Assembly (NCBI RefSeq): GCF_000633595.2
Contig: NZ_JIBU02000013.1
Location: 62,001 to 126,000 of the forward strand
Reading direction: 5' to 3'
From: Clostridium drakei
GTDB lineage: Bacteria > Bacillota > Clostridia > Clostridiales > Clostridiaceae
Length of the DNA stretch: 64,000 nt
Part shown: positions 17,246 to 26,973 of the stretch, piece after piece
How positions within the stretch are numbered: the first letter of the stretch is position 1
Layout: every line of letters starts with the position of its first letter
The notes under the pieces: generated by a model
What the model was told of the DNA's origin: nothing
The model's database searches: none
Seen by the model: only the letters and a program-made list of their open reading frames with translations
Translations under genes and position numbers: made by a program

Positions 17246-18295
17246 CTATCTCTTCAAATTAACTAAATCCTGTAATATTTCATCTCCAGTAGTTATTATT
17301 TTACCATTAGCTTGAAAAGCTCTATTAGCTATTATCATATTAGTAAATTCTTCTGCCAAATCTACATTAGACATTTCAAGCATACCTTGACGCATATCTC
17401 CATAGCCTTTACTATTATCATTATCTTTGTCACCAGCTGCACTTCTCACTACAGGTTCACCAGAATTTGGTGATGTTTGGTATAAGTTTTTACCCATTTT
17501 TGTAAGACCTGCATCGTTTTTAAAAGAAGCCATTGCTATTTGCCCAAGAACTGCTGTACCACCAGTATCCAATGTAGCAGTAATTGTTCCATCAACTCCT
17601 ATAGCATAAGATTGCACTCTAGAAATTTTGTCTCCAATTGTTACACTTTCAGGTATAATTAATGGTATTAACTTATCATTAGAAATTGATGTATCTGCTC
17701 CTCCATGACCATTATCAGTGTCAATTGTAGCCTTAAATGGCATTTTAGGATTATCTTTTCCCTCTTTATAATCTATTGTGACATTACTATTAGCATATCC
17801 GTATACTCTTAATCCATCTGATGTTAATAAACTTCCTTGAGTATCTAATGTAAATGACCCATCTCTTGTAAAACTAGTTGTAACTCCATTTGACGACATA
17901 GAATGCGTTGCTAAATCAGGAATTCCAATAGTTCCTGTATCTGTATTACTACTATCACTTCCTTCTGGAGGAATTCCCGTTCCTACAATAAAATATCCTG
18001 GTCCATCTATTGCTGCATCAAGAGGTCTTGAAGTTGGCTGCATACTTCCTGTAGAAGTAGTTGTATCTATACCTGCTAATTGAACTCCAAGGCCTACCTG
18101 TCTTGGGTTAGTACCACCTAAATTTGCACTAGCACCTGTAGCTGATGCCATACTTTGACTTACCATATCTTGAAATCTTGCTCTTTGAGATTTGTAAGCT
18201 GTAGTACCTGAATTGGCTATATTATTACCTATTACATCTAACTTTCTCTGATTAACTTTAAGTCCACTTATTCCTGAGAACATGGATGGTAACAT
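17246..18295 (-). CDS. flgE: Flagellar hook protein FlgE
   Basis: A 349-residue hook subunit. The N-terminus has the rod/hook signature (MFSGISGLKVNQRKLDVIGNNIANSGT...AYKSQRARFQDM). A central FlgE domain has DAAIDGPGYFIV and TSFTRDGSFTLDTQGSLLT. The C-terminus is EMSNVDLAEEFTNMIIANRAFQ. It lacks the larger outer domains of enterobacterial FlgE, giving a short hook protein typical of Firmicutes. The start has AGGAGG 9 nt upstream. An 80-nt gap with two hairpins precedes it, suggesting separate translational control. Confidence 0.94.
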   Translation of the reverse strand: MLPSMFSGISGLKVNQRKLDVIGNNIANSGTTAYKSQRARFQDMVSQSMASATGASANLGGTNPRQVGLGVQLAGIDTTTSTGSMQPTSRPLDAAIDGPGYFIVGTGIPPEGSDSSNTDTGTIGIPDLATHSMSSNGVTTSFTRDGSFTLDTQGSLLTSDGLRVYGYANSNVTIDYKEGKDNPKMPFKATIDTDNGHGGADTSISNDKLIPLIIPESVTIGDKISRVQSYAIGVDGTITATLDTGGTAVLGQIAMASFKNDAGLTKMGKNLYQTSPNSGEPVVRSAAGDKDNDNSKGYGDMRQGMLEMSNVDLAEEFTNMIIANRAFQANGKIITTGDEILQDLVNLKR

Positions 18296-18327
18296 AAATT
18301 TATACCTCCTAAATTTATTTATTTTTA

Positions 18328-18378
18328 CTTTGCTTCAATCGTTCCGCAAAGTTAGGCACCCTTATTAAGGTCCTGCCC
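18328..18378 (-). promoter_or_regulatory. Two-hairpin leader before flgE with GGA motifs
   Basis: On the minus strand, immediately after the preceding stop codon, hairpin A (18355-18377) has GGCA/TGCC and CCTT/AAGG stems with a bulged GGA. Hairpin B (18328-18351) has a CTTTGC/GCAAAG stem whose 12-nt loop starts with GGA. The flgE ribosome site follows about 20 nt later. GGA in hairpin loops is the recognition element of CsrA, which is encoded in this window. The CsrA link is inference. Confidence 0.5.
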
Positions 18379-18765
18379 TTATAATATAACTACACTATCA
18401 ATATTAGTAAAAACATTGTTTTTACTATTTTCCTTAGCCATAGCTGTAATAATAGTCCTATTTTTTATTGAAGTTACAAGAGCTGTATCCTTATAAAGAA
18501 TTAGAGTTTCTTTGCTTCCTTTTTGCTCTGCTTTATTAATACCTTCATTTATATTTTTCATGTCACTTTCATTAAAACTTATATTTCTTTCCTTAAGTCT
18601 TTCTGCTGCATGATTGGATATAACAAAGCTTTCCTTATTGTCTATCTTATTATTTAATAAATCTTTAAAAGAATTATTATTCTTATTAATTTTTTTATTG
18701 CTACTATTATAACCTTGAAAATCTTGAATTAAACAAAGCTTACCATTAATAACTCTATATCCCAT
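18379..18765 (-). CDS. Flagellar operon protein, TIGR02530 type
   Basis: A 128-residue protein of the 'flagellar operon protein' family found between flgD and flgE in many Firmicutes. The conserved C-terminal half reads ISNHAAERLKERNISFNESD and KETLILYKDTALVTSIKNRTIITA. The N-terminus is a polar linker rich in Asn/Lys. The function is not established; it may be an export or hook-assembly helper. The start has AGGAAGAGTG upstream. Confidence 0.85.
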   Translation of the reverse strand: MGYRVINGKLCLIQDFQGYNSSNKKINKNNNSFKDLLNNKIDNKESFVISNHAAERLKERNISFNESDMKNINEGINKAEQKGSKETLILYKDTALVTSIKNRTIITAMAKENSKNNVFTNIDSVVIL

Positions 18766-18785
18766 AATATCACTCTTCCTAAAAA

Positions 18786-19517
18786 TTAGCTGGATTTTAC
18801 ATTAGTTATTTCATCATATTGGAAATCTTTCGTTTGATTATTCCCAATATCTACAGTTACTTTTATTTCACCATCAGCTCTTGATACCGCTTTTACTACT
18901 CCAACATAATTTTTATTGGTACTATCTTTCTCCTTTAGTTCTACTGTTCTACCTATTAAAGCTGATGCATTTAAAAATTCATTAGTATTGTTCATAGTGT
19001 TTGTATAATTATTTATACTACTTTGATCATCTATTTCAGTAACATTCTCAATATCAAATTTTTGTATATCAGGAACTTCATTACCCTTATCATCTTTTTT
19101 TTGTCCCACTAATACATTTAACTGTATAGTATCTCCACTTTTAATTACACTAGTTACTAATCCATTATAGAATTTTCCATTTGGATCAAGCTTATTTAAA
19201 TTTACAGTTTTACCTATTAAATTATTGGCACCTGTAAGCTTCATAGTTGTATTTAAATTAACCATTTGCTCCAAGCTTGAAAACTGCGCCATTTGTGATA
19301 CATATTCAGTTCCGTCTTTGGCATTTGAAGGGTCTTGATTTGATAACTCTGCAGCTAATATCTTAAAAAATGCATTTTTATCCATATCTTGACCTTTTTT
19401 TACTATTCTAGTGCCTCTTCCAGTTTTAGTAGCATTAGCATCATTAGCTTTATTAATATCATTAGAATTAGTATTATTAGCAGTATTTGTATTTGTAACA
19501 CCGTTTACTTCAGCCAT
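18786..19517 (-). CDS. flgD: Flagellar hook cap/assembly protein FlgD
   Basis: A 243-residue FlgD that caps the growing hook. After an Asn/Thr-rich N-terminus, the conserved core is MDKNAFFKILAAELSNQDPSNAKDGTEYVSQMAQFSSLEQM (about 45-86). It is followed by two repeats of a small beta domain (NLIGKTVNL... and ALIGRTVEL...), an apparent internal duplication. AGGAGG precedes the ATG. It follows fliK, as in other clostridial operons. Confidence 0.93.
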   Translation of the reverse strand: MAEVNGVTNTNTANNTNSNDINKANDANATKTGRGTRIVKKGQDMDKNAFFKILAAELSNQDPSNAKDGTEYVSQMAQFSSLEQMVNLNTTMKLTGANNLIGKTVNLNKLDPNGKFYNGLVTSVIKSGDTIQLNVLVGQKKDDKGNEVPDIQKFDIENVTEIDDQSSINNYTNTMNNTNEFLNASALIGRTVELKEKDSTNKNYVGVVKAVSRADGEIKVTVDIGNNQTKDFQYDEITNVKSS

Positions 19518-19554
19518 ACCCTTACCTCCTAACTTTTAAAACATTAAGCCTTTA

Positions 19555-21024
19555 CTATGCTAAAATATTTAAATTACTTTCTATTACATTCTCATCTTCT
19601 AGTTCATTTGCTACTTCATCCACAGCATCTATAGCTCTAGATTTTTTGTGGTCTTTACTATTTTCATTGTTTCCTTGATTTGAACCATCTTTGAAGAAGG
19701 TAGTATCTTCATTATAAATATTTAAAGAAAGACTATTAATTTTTATATCATTATTTTGAAGCTTTTGTGTTATATCTGACATATTAGAATTTAATATGTT
19801 AAAAGCTTCCTTATTTGAAGCACCGATAGATGCTTTCATAACTCCACCTTCCACAGTAAGCTTTATAATAACTTCTCCTAACTCTTTTGGTGCAATTTTC
19901 ACTGTTAAATTCTTTATATTATTAGTTTCCATATACTTTATAGTTTTTATTACATCACTAGCCATATTGTTTTTGTTTATTACCATATCAGCTACATTTT
20001 CTACTTTAACATTCTTATTTATATTATTAAATTGAGCCATAAAATTTGTAGCTTTTGAAATTTTGTCTCCACTATCCCCATCACTAGTAAGAGATTTCAA
20101 AAACTTATCTTCTTTTGATGTTTCTTTATTTGAAGAAGAATAATTTTCATCAGTATTTTGATTCTGCTCCTTGCTAGTAACGGATGTTTGATAAACATTT
20201 TTGTCATTTGAAACTTCCTTATATGCTTCTTTAAAATCCGAAGAATTAGTTTCGCTGTTCTTATTTACATTTTTCTGTAAATTAGCATCATTCAAACTTG
20301 CATTTAAGGCTGATTTGAGTTCTTGTTGAAGTTTACTTACAATATCTTGTGAAGCTGTAGACATATTAGCTTTACTTAACTTTTCAGTCATTTGTGGTAT
20401 CACTTCTTTTTCTACTTGCGAAATTACTTCCTTTGTTAAAAGTAGCTTTACTGTAGGATCTTGTATCTTTGAAAGATTTTTATCTAAAGCTTCTTTAAAC
20501 TTGTCTCCAGTAGAATTCAAAATTTGTGAAAGTTTATCTTCAGTAAGATTTTTACCTTCATTTCCTATTTCTTTAACAACAGAATTTGCAACATCTTTTA
20601 TATCAGATATAGTATTAGCTTTTAAATTTTGCAAATCTTTAGTATCGACTTTCAAAAGAGATGCTAAAAGCATTAGTAATTTATCTGAATCTATTTTACT
20701 ATTTGAATCTTTATTTAGTATTTTTTCTACTATAACATTTTTCAAATCATCTGGTGACTTAATATTTTCTATGTCCTTATCAGATAGACCTGCTTCTTTT
20801 AAAGCTCTTTTAGTTTCCTCAGAAATTTCAAATTTAGAATCTTTTAAATCCTGAGACTTATTATTTTTATTGGAAGTTTGAGTATCTTGTGTTGCTGAAG
20901 TTGTTTTAGATAAGACATCGTTAAATGTATTACTACTCTTTGAAGCATCACTTTTGTAGTTAACATTATTACTAGAACTGTTAGTATTACTTACCACATT
21001 TAAAACATTCATACTTGTATTCAT
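19555..21024 (-). CDS. fliK: Flagellar hook-length control protein FliK
   Basis: A 489-residue ruler protein exported during hook growth. A long polar, low-complexity Ser/Asn/Lys-rich N-terminal two-thirds is followed by the conserved Flg_hook (FliK-C) domain near residues 370-450 (NIKNLTVKIAPKELGEVIIKLTVEGG...MKASIGASNKEAFNILN), which contacts FlhB. The ATG at 21024 is chosen because GGAGG lies 8 nt upstream. A GTG three codons earlier abuts the site and overlaps the fliJ stop. Divergent N-termini are usual for FliK. Confidence 0.9.
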   Translation of the reverse strand: MNTSMNVLNVVSNTNSSSNNVNYKSDASKSSNTFNDVLSKTTSATQDTQTSNKNNKSQDLKDSKFEISEETKRALKEAGLSDKDIENIKSPDDLKNVIVEKILNKDSNSKIDSDKLLMLLASLLKVDTKDLQNLKANTISDIKDVANSVVKEIGNEGKNLTEDKLSQILNSTGDKFKEALDKNLSKIQDPTVKLLLTKEVISQVEKEVIPQMTEKLSKANMSTASQDIVSKLQQELKSALNASLNDANLQKNVNKNSETNSSDFKEAYKEVSNDKNVYQTSVTSKEQNQNTDENYSSSNKETSKEDKFLKSLTSDGDSGDKISKATNFMAQFNNINKNVKVENVADMVINKNNMASDVIKTIKYMETNNIKNLTVKIAPKELGEVIIKLTVEGGVMKASIGASNKEAFNILNSNMSDITQKLQNNDIKINSLSLNIYNEDTTFFKDGSNQGNNENSKDHKKSRAIDAVDEVANELEDENVIESNLNILA

Positions 21025-21029
21025 TTTTT

Positions 21030-21467
21030 TCACCTCCTTTCATGATTTCTTATAAATCCATATAAAGCAAATTCATCATTATTTCTCTGCTCTATAAGAT
21101 TTTGCTCTTTTAAAAATGCCTTTTCACCTTTTTCCTTGAGTATTTCAACTGTTTTTCTATCAATTTGCTTCTGCTTTAAATCATATCTTTTATCTTCTAG
21201 AATTCTTTCCTTTTGCTGAAGCTCTTCCGAAGCTTCATTTATACTATAATTTATTGCATTCAAGTATATATGAGTTATTCTACGTTTTATAACTGATTCA
21301 TTCCCCTGAATATTTCTATATTTTTCATAGTTTGCATTAAGTTCTTCTAATTTTGTCTCCACTTTTAATTTCTGGTTTTGAGCTTCAGTAAAATTTCTTT
21401 TACTTTCTTCTTCCTTATCCAACCTTATATCCAAAAGCTTTTGTAATCTAAAATTGTATTTACTCAT
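21030..21467 (-). CDS. fliJ: Flagellar export chaperone FliJ
   Basis: A 145-residue, almost wholly helical coiled-coil protein (FRLQKLLDIRLDKEEESKRNF... and LEDKRYDLKQKQIDRKTVEIL). It is the central stalk of the FliI ATPase ring. The sequence family is recognised by the N-terminal 'F+LqkLLdir' start and by position directly after fliI. Its ATG has GGGGGA upstream. Confidence 0.9.
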   Translation of the reverse strand: MSKYNFRLQKLLDIRLDKEEESKRNFTEAQNQKLKVETKLEELNANYEKYRNIQGNESVIKRRITHIYLNAINYSINEASEELQQKERILEDKRYDLKQKQIDRKTVEILKEKGEKAFLKEQNLIEQRNNDEFALYGFIRNHERR

Positions 21468-21485
21468 AAAATCCCCCTTTAGCCT

Positions 21486-22793
21486 TTATTGAAAAATATT
21501 TTTTAAACTTTCAACACTTTCTGAAAAGGTCATATGTTCTTTCATCCCCTGTTTTAAGTAACCTATTATGTCATCATAATACTGGATTGAAGTATCTACT
21601 TTTTCATTACTCCCCTTTACATAAGCTCCAATATTTATCAAATCCTCAGAATTCTTATAAGTTGCAAGAAGATCTCTGGCAAAGGAAGCTGCTTTTTTAT
21701 GCCCATCTTCTGCTACTTCAGACATAAGTCTACTTATGCTGCTAAGTATGTCTATAGCTGGATAATGATTTTTAGCAGCTAAAGCACGAGATAACACAAT
21801 ATGTCCATCTAATATACCTCTTACAGCATCTGCTATAGGTTCATTAAAATCATCCCCATCTACTAATACAGTATAAAATGCGGTAATAGATCCTTTATCT
21901 GACATACCTGCTCTTTCCATAAGCCTAGGTAGCTTTGCAAAAACAGAAGGTGTATATCCCTTTGTTGCTGGAGGCTCTCCTATAGCAAGTCCTATTTCTC
22001 TTTGTGCCATAGCAAATCTGGTTACAGAATCCATCATAAGTATTACCTTATTACCTCTATCCCTGAAATACTCTGCAATTGCTGTAGCAGTAAAAGCACC
22101 TTTAAGTCTTACTAAAGCGGGCTTGTCTGAAGTTGCACACACAATTATAGATTTTTTCATACCTTCTTCACCTAAATCTTTTTCTATAAAGTCTTTAACT
22201 TCTCTTCCTCTTTCCCCTATAAGCGCAATTACATTTACATCAGCTTCTGCATACCTTGCAATCATACCAAGAGTTGTACTTTTTCCTACACCACTACCTG
22301 CAAAAATACCAATTCTTTGTCCTTCTCCACAGGTTATAAAACCATCAATAGCACGAATTCCTGTAGGTATAACGTCCTTTATTCTTCTTCTTTTTAGAGG
22401 ATCTGGTGGTTCAGTATCTAGTGGATATACAGTTCCTATATTTATCTCTTCTCCATCTAAAGGTTGTCCAAGTCCATCTAAGACTTTTCCAAAAAGTTCA
22501 TCTGAGCATTTTACACTTAAAGGTATTCCTTCTGGTACCACTCTGCATCCAGGTGCAATGCCTATCAACTCTCCTAAAGGCATTAATATAACATTTTTTT
22601 CTCTAAAGCCAACAACCTCACAAGTAACAGGATGATTTCTTTCATTATATATTGTGCAAACCTCACCAACAAATGATTTTATTCCTTCTACCTCTATTGT
22701 AAGTCCTATAACTTTACTTACAATTCCCTCTGAATAATTAAAATTCGTTTCTTCAATTTTTTTATTCAATGAACTAAAGTTTATATCAATCAT
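21486..22793 (-). CDS. fliI: Flagellum-specific ATP synthase FliI
   Basis: A 435-residue export ATPase related to F1-beta. It has the Walker A motif GSGVGKST (166-173), GERGREVKDFI, Walker B VILMMDSVTRFAMAQREIG, and the FliI/SctN signature PPATKGYTPSVFAKLPRLMERAG. It unfolds export substrates and powers their entry with FliH and FliJ. The sequence is intact with normal length. It is tightly spaced with fliH (12 bp) and fliJ (18 bp). Confidence 0.97.
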   Translation of the reverse strand: MIDINFSSLNKKIEETNFNYSEGIVSKVIGLTIEVEGIKSFVGEVCTIYNERNHPVTCEVVGFREKNVILMPLGELIGIAPGCRVVPEGIPLSVKCSDELFGKVLDGLGQPLDGEEINIGTVYPLDTEPPDPLKRRRIKDVIPTGIRAIDGFITCGEGQRIGIFAGSGVGKSTTLGMIARYAEADVNVIALIGERGREVKDFIEKDLGEEGMKKSIIVCATSDKPALVRLKGAFTATAIAEYFRDRGNKVILMMDSVTRFAMAQREIGLAIGEPPATKGYTPSVFAKLPRLMERAGMSDKGSITAFYTVLVDGDDFNEPIADAVRGILDGHIVLSRALAAKNHYPAIDILSSISRLMSEVAEDGHKKAASFARDLLATYKNSEDLINIGAYVKGSNEKVDTSIQYYDDIIGYLKQGMKEHMTFSESVESLKNIFQ

Positions 22794-22805
22794 AAAAGCA
22801 CCTGC

Positions 22806-23573
22806 CTACTCACCTTTGAGCACTATATCTTTTATCTTTTCCATAGCTATATTTACATCAACTACAACTTTGCCATTTTCTCTTTCAATAACGGCTTTAC
22901 CAAGTTCTACATCCTTATCGGGAATAATGAAAATATCTCCTCTAAATGGAAGTTGTTCTTTCCATAATTCTACTTTATTTTTCAACTCTTCACAATAAAT
23001 TTCATTACTTTTTATTATGAAAGTTTTGGTATTTTTTACTTCAGCTAAAGCCTGGAATATTACATCATTTAATGAAGCTTCATCTTTAACTTCGCTCTTC
23101 AAAACAGCTTCTACACAATTTACTATCAAATTTCTTATTTCCTGTTCCTTTTCTTTTAAATATATTTCTTTTTCTTCTTTACAGCTTCTCAATACATTAT
23201 CAGCATTTTCCTTTATCAATTGTCCTTCTGCTTGAGCTTTTTCTAAATTTTTTTTATAACCATCTTCATAAGATTTATTAAATCCATCATCATAACCTTT
23301 TTGAATTCCTTCATCGTAACCTTTTTCATAAGCTTCCTTTTGTAATCTTTCTGCTTCTGTAAAAGCTTTTGAAAGCAATCCATCACTCTGTTTTCTAGCA
23401 TTTTCTAACATAGTTTTCGCTAAACTTTCATAACTATCTATGAATGTTTTAGCATTAGTTTCTGCTAAATTTTTTTGTTCAATTTCTTCTTTTGTTTCAA
23501 ACTCTGTTACTATTTTTTTTAAGTCATCTTTATCTACGCTAGTATTTTTAATAATTCTATACGATGATTGCAT
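22806..23573 (-). CDS. fliH: Flagellar assembly protein FliH
   Basis: A 255-residue negative regulator and stator of FliI. The middle has a glycine-rich repeat region (KGYDEGIQKGYDDGFNKSYEDGYKKNLEKA, about 90-120), the GxxxG-type helix of FliH. A C-terminal FliH domain with ENGKVVVDVNIAMEKIK follows. The ATG at 23573 is preferred over a GTG nine bases upstream because GAGGTGG is spaced 5 nt from it. It overlaps fliG by about 17 bp. Confidence 0.9.
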   Translation of the reverse strand: MQSSYRIIKNTSVDKDDLKKIVTEFETKEEIEQKNLAETNAKTFIDSYESLAKTMLENARKQSDGLLSKAFTEAERLQKEAYEKGYDEGIQKGYDDGFNKSYEDGYKKNLEKAQAEGQLIKENADNVLRSCKEEKEIYLKEKEQEIRNLIVNCVEAVLKSEVKDEASLNDVIFQALAEVKNTKTFIIKSNEIYCEELKNKVELWKEQLPFRGDIFIIPDKDVELGKAVIERENGKVVVDVNIAMEKIKDIVLKGE

Positions 23574-24573
23574 CTTCTCCACCTCTTGATATTACTATCT
23601 CTCCAGCTTCGTCTAATCTTCTTATAATGCTTACGATCCTCTGTTGAGCTTTCTCTACATCCATAAGTCTTACTGGTCCAAGGAATTCTATATCTTCCTT
23701 TAAAGCAGCTGCTGCCCTCTTAGATTGATTTCTAAAAATAGCATTTGCAACTTCTTCTGAACAACCCTTAAGTGCCAAACCAAGTTCTTTATTTTCAACT
23801 TCTCTAAGAACTCTTTGTATGGAAACATCATCAAGAGTAATAATATCTTCAAATACAAACATAGACTCTTTAACCTTTTCTGCCAATTCAGCATCTTCTT
23901 TTTCAAGACCTTCAGTAATATTTTTCTCTGTAGTTCTATCAACCTGGTTAAGTATATCTACTATAGTTTGAACTCCTCCAATTACCTTCATATCAGACTT
24001 AACTACTGAAGATAACTTACCATCTAAAACTTTTTCAATTTCCTTTACCACTACTGGAGATGTATTACTCATTGTAGCTATTCTATAAGCAACCTCTGCT
24101 TGCACATCTTCTGGTAATGCAGATAATATTTGTCCTGATTTATCTGATTGAAGATAACATAATATAAGCGCAATAGTTTGTGGATGCTCATTAGTTATTA
24201 TATTTAAAAGTTGATGAGCATCTGCTTTTCTAGCTATTGCAAAAGGTCTAAATTGTTGAGTAGCTTCTGTAACCTTGTCCAATATTTCCATAGCTCTTTG
24301 ACTACCTAACGCTTTAGATAAAAGATTTTTAGCATAATCCATTCCGCCTTCAGTTAAGTAATCTTTAGCCTTATTCATTTCTATAAACTCTGCAAGTATA
24401 TCCTGTTTCTGTTCGGACTTAACTGATGCTATGTTAGCTATTTCATAGGTTATTTTCTGTATTTCCGACTCTGGTAATTTCTTAATTATTCCTGCAGAAG
24501 CTTCTGGACCAAGGGTTATAAATAATATGGCTGCTTTTTGAACACCTGTTAACTTTTCATTTTCTCTAGCCAA
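23557..24573 (-). CDS. fliG: Flagellar motor switch protein FliG
   Basis: A 338-residue rotor protein that binds FliF and the stator. The N-terminal FliF-binding domain begins LTGVQKAAILFITLGPEASA. The middle domain has EHPQTIALILCYL (the EHPQ motif contacts FliM). The C-terminal torque domain has MFVFEDIITLDD and charged helix residues LREVENKELGLALKG. The start codon is TTG, set by GAGGTGAT upstream. It is fully intact, although fliM is not in this window. Confidence 0.95.
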   Translation of the reverse strand: MARENEKLTGVQKAAILFITLGPEASAGIIKKLPESEIQKITYEIANIASVKSEQKQDILAEFIEMNKAKDYLTEGGMDYAKNLLSKALGSQRAMEILDKVTEATQQFRPFAIARKADAHQLLNIITNEHPQTIALILCYLQSDKSGQILSALPEDVQAEVAYRIATMSNTSPVVVKEIEKVLDGKLSSVVKSDMKVIGGVQTIVDILNQVDRTTEKNITEGLEKEDAELAEKVKESMFVFEDIITLDDVSIQRVLREVENKELGLALKGCSEEVANAIFRNQSKRAAAALKEDIEFLGPVRLMDVEKAQQRIVSIIRRLDEAGEIVISRGGEDAIIV

Positions 24574-24579
24574 ATTTTA

Positions 24580-26166
24580 TCACCTCTCATCTTCTGCTAG
24601 CCATGATTTTACAATATCTGCAACTTGATCTGGCTTTTCCTTTGCATAGTTCTTTATTTCATTTTCCACATGTGTCTGTTCATTTTCTTCTTCAAAATCT
24701 ACAGGCTTAAATTTAAATTGTTGTTTTGTAGGTTCCATTTCGTCTCCTACAAGTACGTCAATTCCACCAGTTTCGTCATCAAATAAATCTTCTTCCTCTT
24801 CTCTCTTCTTTCTTCTCCACAAGAATAGAGCTATCGCTGCACCAAGAATTACTGCTGCTAAAATTCCAAACATTATATAAGTTTTACTTTTCTTAGCTTG
24901 ATCAGCCGCTTTATTCATAGCATCCAAATCTTTTTTAGCCTGATCCTTTATTGTAGTGTCAAAAGGAAGTCCTTCTACATTTATAGTATCTCCTCTTTTA
25001 GCATCGTAACCTATAGCTGAAATTGCCAAGTTATTTATGGAGGTTTTAGTAGTAGGATCTACATTTCCATCCAAAGCTACAGATGCTGTCAATCTTTTAA
25101 CTGCACCTGGTGCCTTTATAGTTTTTTGTTTTACTTCTGATACATCATAATTTTTAGTGCTTTCATCATGTGTTGATGCACCATTTCCATTGTTAGTAGT
25201 TGTAGTATTACTCATATTATTATCTACAGGACTACTAGAAGCTGTATTTCCCTGTCCCGTAGAAGTATCTTTTACATTATGTTCACTTACTACAACATTT
25301 TTAGGATCATATGTAGTAGAATCTTGTTGTACGGCATCGAAATCCAAATCAGCATTAACTTTAACTTTAACTTTATCTTTGCCATAAACAGCCTCCAGCA
25401 TATTGGAAAGCTTCTTTTCTAACTCTTTTTCATACTCCTGTTTTAACTGCTGTTGCTTTTCTGCTGAAGTAGTAGAATCACTGGTTATATCCTTTTTATC
25501 ATTAAAAATATCTTTAGAAAGTAAATTTAATTTATCATCAATTATTTGTACATTTTCTTTAGGTACATTCTTAACACTTCCTGATATTAAGGCTACTAAA
25601 GCTCTTACTTGATCAGAATTTAACTTTTGTCCTTGTTTCATCTGCAAAGTTACAGAAGCACTTCCTGGTTGAGTATCTTTAACGAATTGTGTATCATCTG
25701 GAAGTACAAGACTTATTCTAGCATTTTGTATTTCCGGAAGACCCTTTATGGTTCTTTCTAACTCTCCTTGAAGAGCTCTTTGATAGTTTATTTTCATTTC
25801 CGCATCTGTAGATCCTAATTTCGTTTTATCTAAAAGTTCAAACCCTTGGCTTCCATTAGTCATATTAACTTCTGACAACATTTGCATTCTCAATTTGTCA
25901 ACTTGATCCTTAGGTACTAATATAGAATTGCCTTGAACTTTTGCATTAACCTTATCAGCTTGTAATTGCTTATAAACTGCTGCAGAATCTGTAGAACTCA
26001 TGTTAGAAAATAAAACATCATATTTTGTTGAACCAAAGTATATGCCTAGATATATAAAAGCACCTATAACTGCTGTGAAAATTATTCCAAAAGCTATCTT
26101 CTTTTTTTTACTTAAGCCCTTCCATTTTTCTATTAAATTTTTAAAAATTTGTGATAGCTTACCCAT
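24580..26166 (-). CDS. fliF: Flagellar M-ring protein FliF
   Basis: A 528-residue MS-ring subunit. An N-terminal membrane helix (KIAFGIIFTAVIGAFIYLGIYFG) is followed by ring-building domains (ALQGELERTIKGLPEIQNARISLVLPD and the YscJ/FliF domain). A Gly/Ser/Thr/Asn-rich beta-collar insert lies near 290-340 (SPVDNNMSNTTTTNNGNG). A C-terminal membrane helix near 435-455 is followed by an acidic cytoplasmic tail that binds FliG. Standard length and order. Confidence 0.95.
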   Translation of the reverse strand: MGKLSQIFKNLIEKWKGLSKKKKIAFGIIFTAVIGAFIYLGIYFGSTKYDVLFSNMSSTDSAAVYKQLQADKVNAKVQGNSILVPKDQVDKLRMQMLSEVNMTNGSQGFELLDKTKLGSTDAEMKINYQRALQGELERTIKGLPEIQNARISLVLPDDTQFVKDTQPGSASVTLQMKQGQKLNSDQVRALVALISGSVKNVPKENVQIIDDKLNLLSKDIFNDKKDITSDSTTSAEKQQQLKQEYEKELEKKLSNMLEAVYGKDKVKVKVNADLDFDAVQQDSTTYDPKNVVVSEHNVKDTSTGQGNTASSSPVDNNMSNTTTTNNGNGASTHDESTKNYDVSEVKQKTIKAPGAVKRLTASVALDGNVDPTTKTSINNLAISAIGYDAKRGDTINVEGLPFDTTIKDQAKKDLDAMNKAADQAKKSKTYIMFGILAAVILGAAIALFLWRRKKREEEEDLFDDETGGIDVLVGDEMEPTKQQFKFKPVDFEEENEQTHVENEIKNYAKEKPDQVADIVKSWLAEDER

Positions 26167-26187
26167 TAACTTAGCACTCCTTACCTA

Positions 26188-26499
26188 CTATAACTGTGTC
26201 CTATTTAATTCCTGATAGGCCTCCACGAACTTATTCCTAATTTGGACTGCAAGTTCTAATGACATCTTTGCTTCTTCAGTATCCAACATAACTTTATGTA
26301 TATTTGTTTCATCACCTTTTATAAAGCTTTCAGTAGTATCTTCTGATTTTATTTGCTGAGCATTTACGTCATCCAATTTTCCTTTTAAAAATTCTCCAAA
26401 TCCAATTGATTGAGTTTCTCCGTTACCATTTTTATCATTATTACCAATTCCAATTTCCTGAAAAATTTTACTATCAGGAACAAATTCATTTATTCTCAT
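26188..26499 (-). CDS. fliE: Flagellar hook-basal body complex protein FliE
   Basis: A 103-residue junction protein between the MS ring and rod. The conserved C-terminal part reads GDETNIHKVMLDTEEAKMSLELAVQIRNKFVEAYQELNR, the typical FliE end. It lies between flgC and fliF as usual. Confidence 0.94.
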   Translation of the reverse strand: MRINEFVPDSKIFQEIGIGNNDKNGNGETQSIGFGEFLKGKLDDVNAQQIKSEDTTESFIKGDETNIHKVMLDTEEAKMSLELAVQIRNKFVEAYQELNRTQL

Positions 26500-26510
26500 A
26501 ATAATCTATC

Positions 26511-26945
26511 CTACCTTCCAATTTCTAGAGCTTTTGAAAACATAGTTTTTTCAGAACTAATAGCATCTATATTAGCTTCATACGCTCTTGTAGCTACCAT
26601 CATATCTGCCATTTCATTTAAAATATTTACATTTGGTTTAGATACATATCCTTGAGCATCTGCATCAGGATTAGATGGGTCATAAACTCTTCTAAGGGGA
26701 GATTGATCATCTACAATTCCAACAGCCTTTACTCCAAGAGGAGTTTCTTCATACTGTCCATTCTGCTTATTTAGTTGTGTATTTAAATTTTCTTGAAAAA
26801 CTGCAATTTTTCTTCTATAAGGTTGTCCATTAGCACCTCTAGTAGTATCTACATTTGCTATATTAGATGCTATTGTATCCATTCTAAGCCTCTCCGCTGA
26901 AAGTCCACTAGCACTTATTCTTAGATTATTAAATGCTTTAATCAT
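26511..26945 (-). CDS. flgC: Flagellar basal body rod protein FlgC
   Basis: A 144-residue proximal rod subunit. The N-terminal signature is [47 protein letters not shown] segment is typical of FlgC. The C-terminus is [32 protein letters not shown] precedes the ATG. Intact. Confidence 0.95.
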   Translation of the reverse strand: MIKAFNNLRISASGLSAERLRMDTIASNIANVDTTRGANGQPYRRKIAVFQENLNTQLNKQNGQYEETPLGVKAVGIVDDQSPLRRVYDPSNPDADAQGYVSKPNVNILNEMADMMVATRAYEANIDAISSEKTMFSKALEIGR

Positions 26946-26973
26946 AAAATTTCTCCCTTCTTAACTATCAAAA

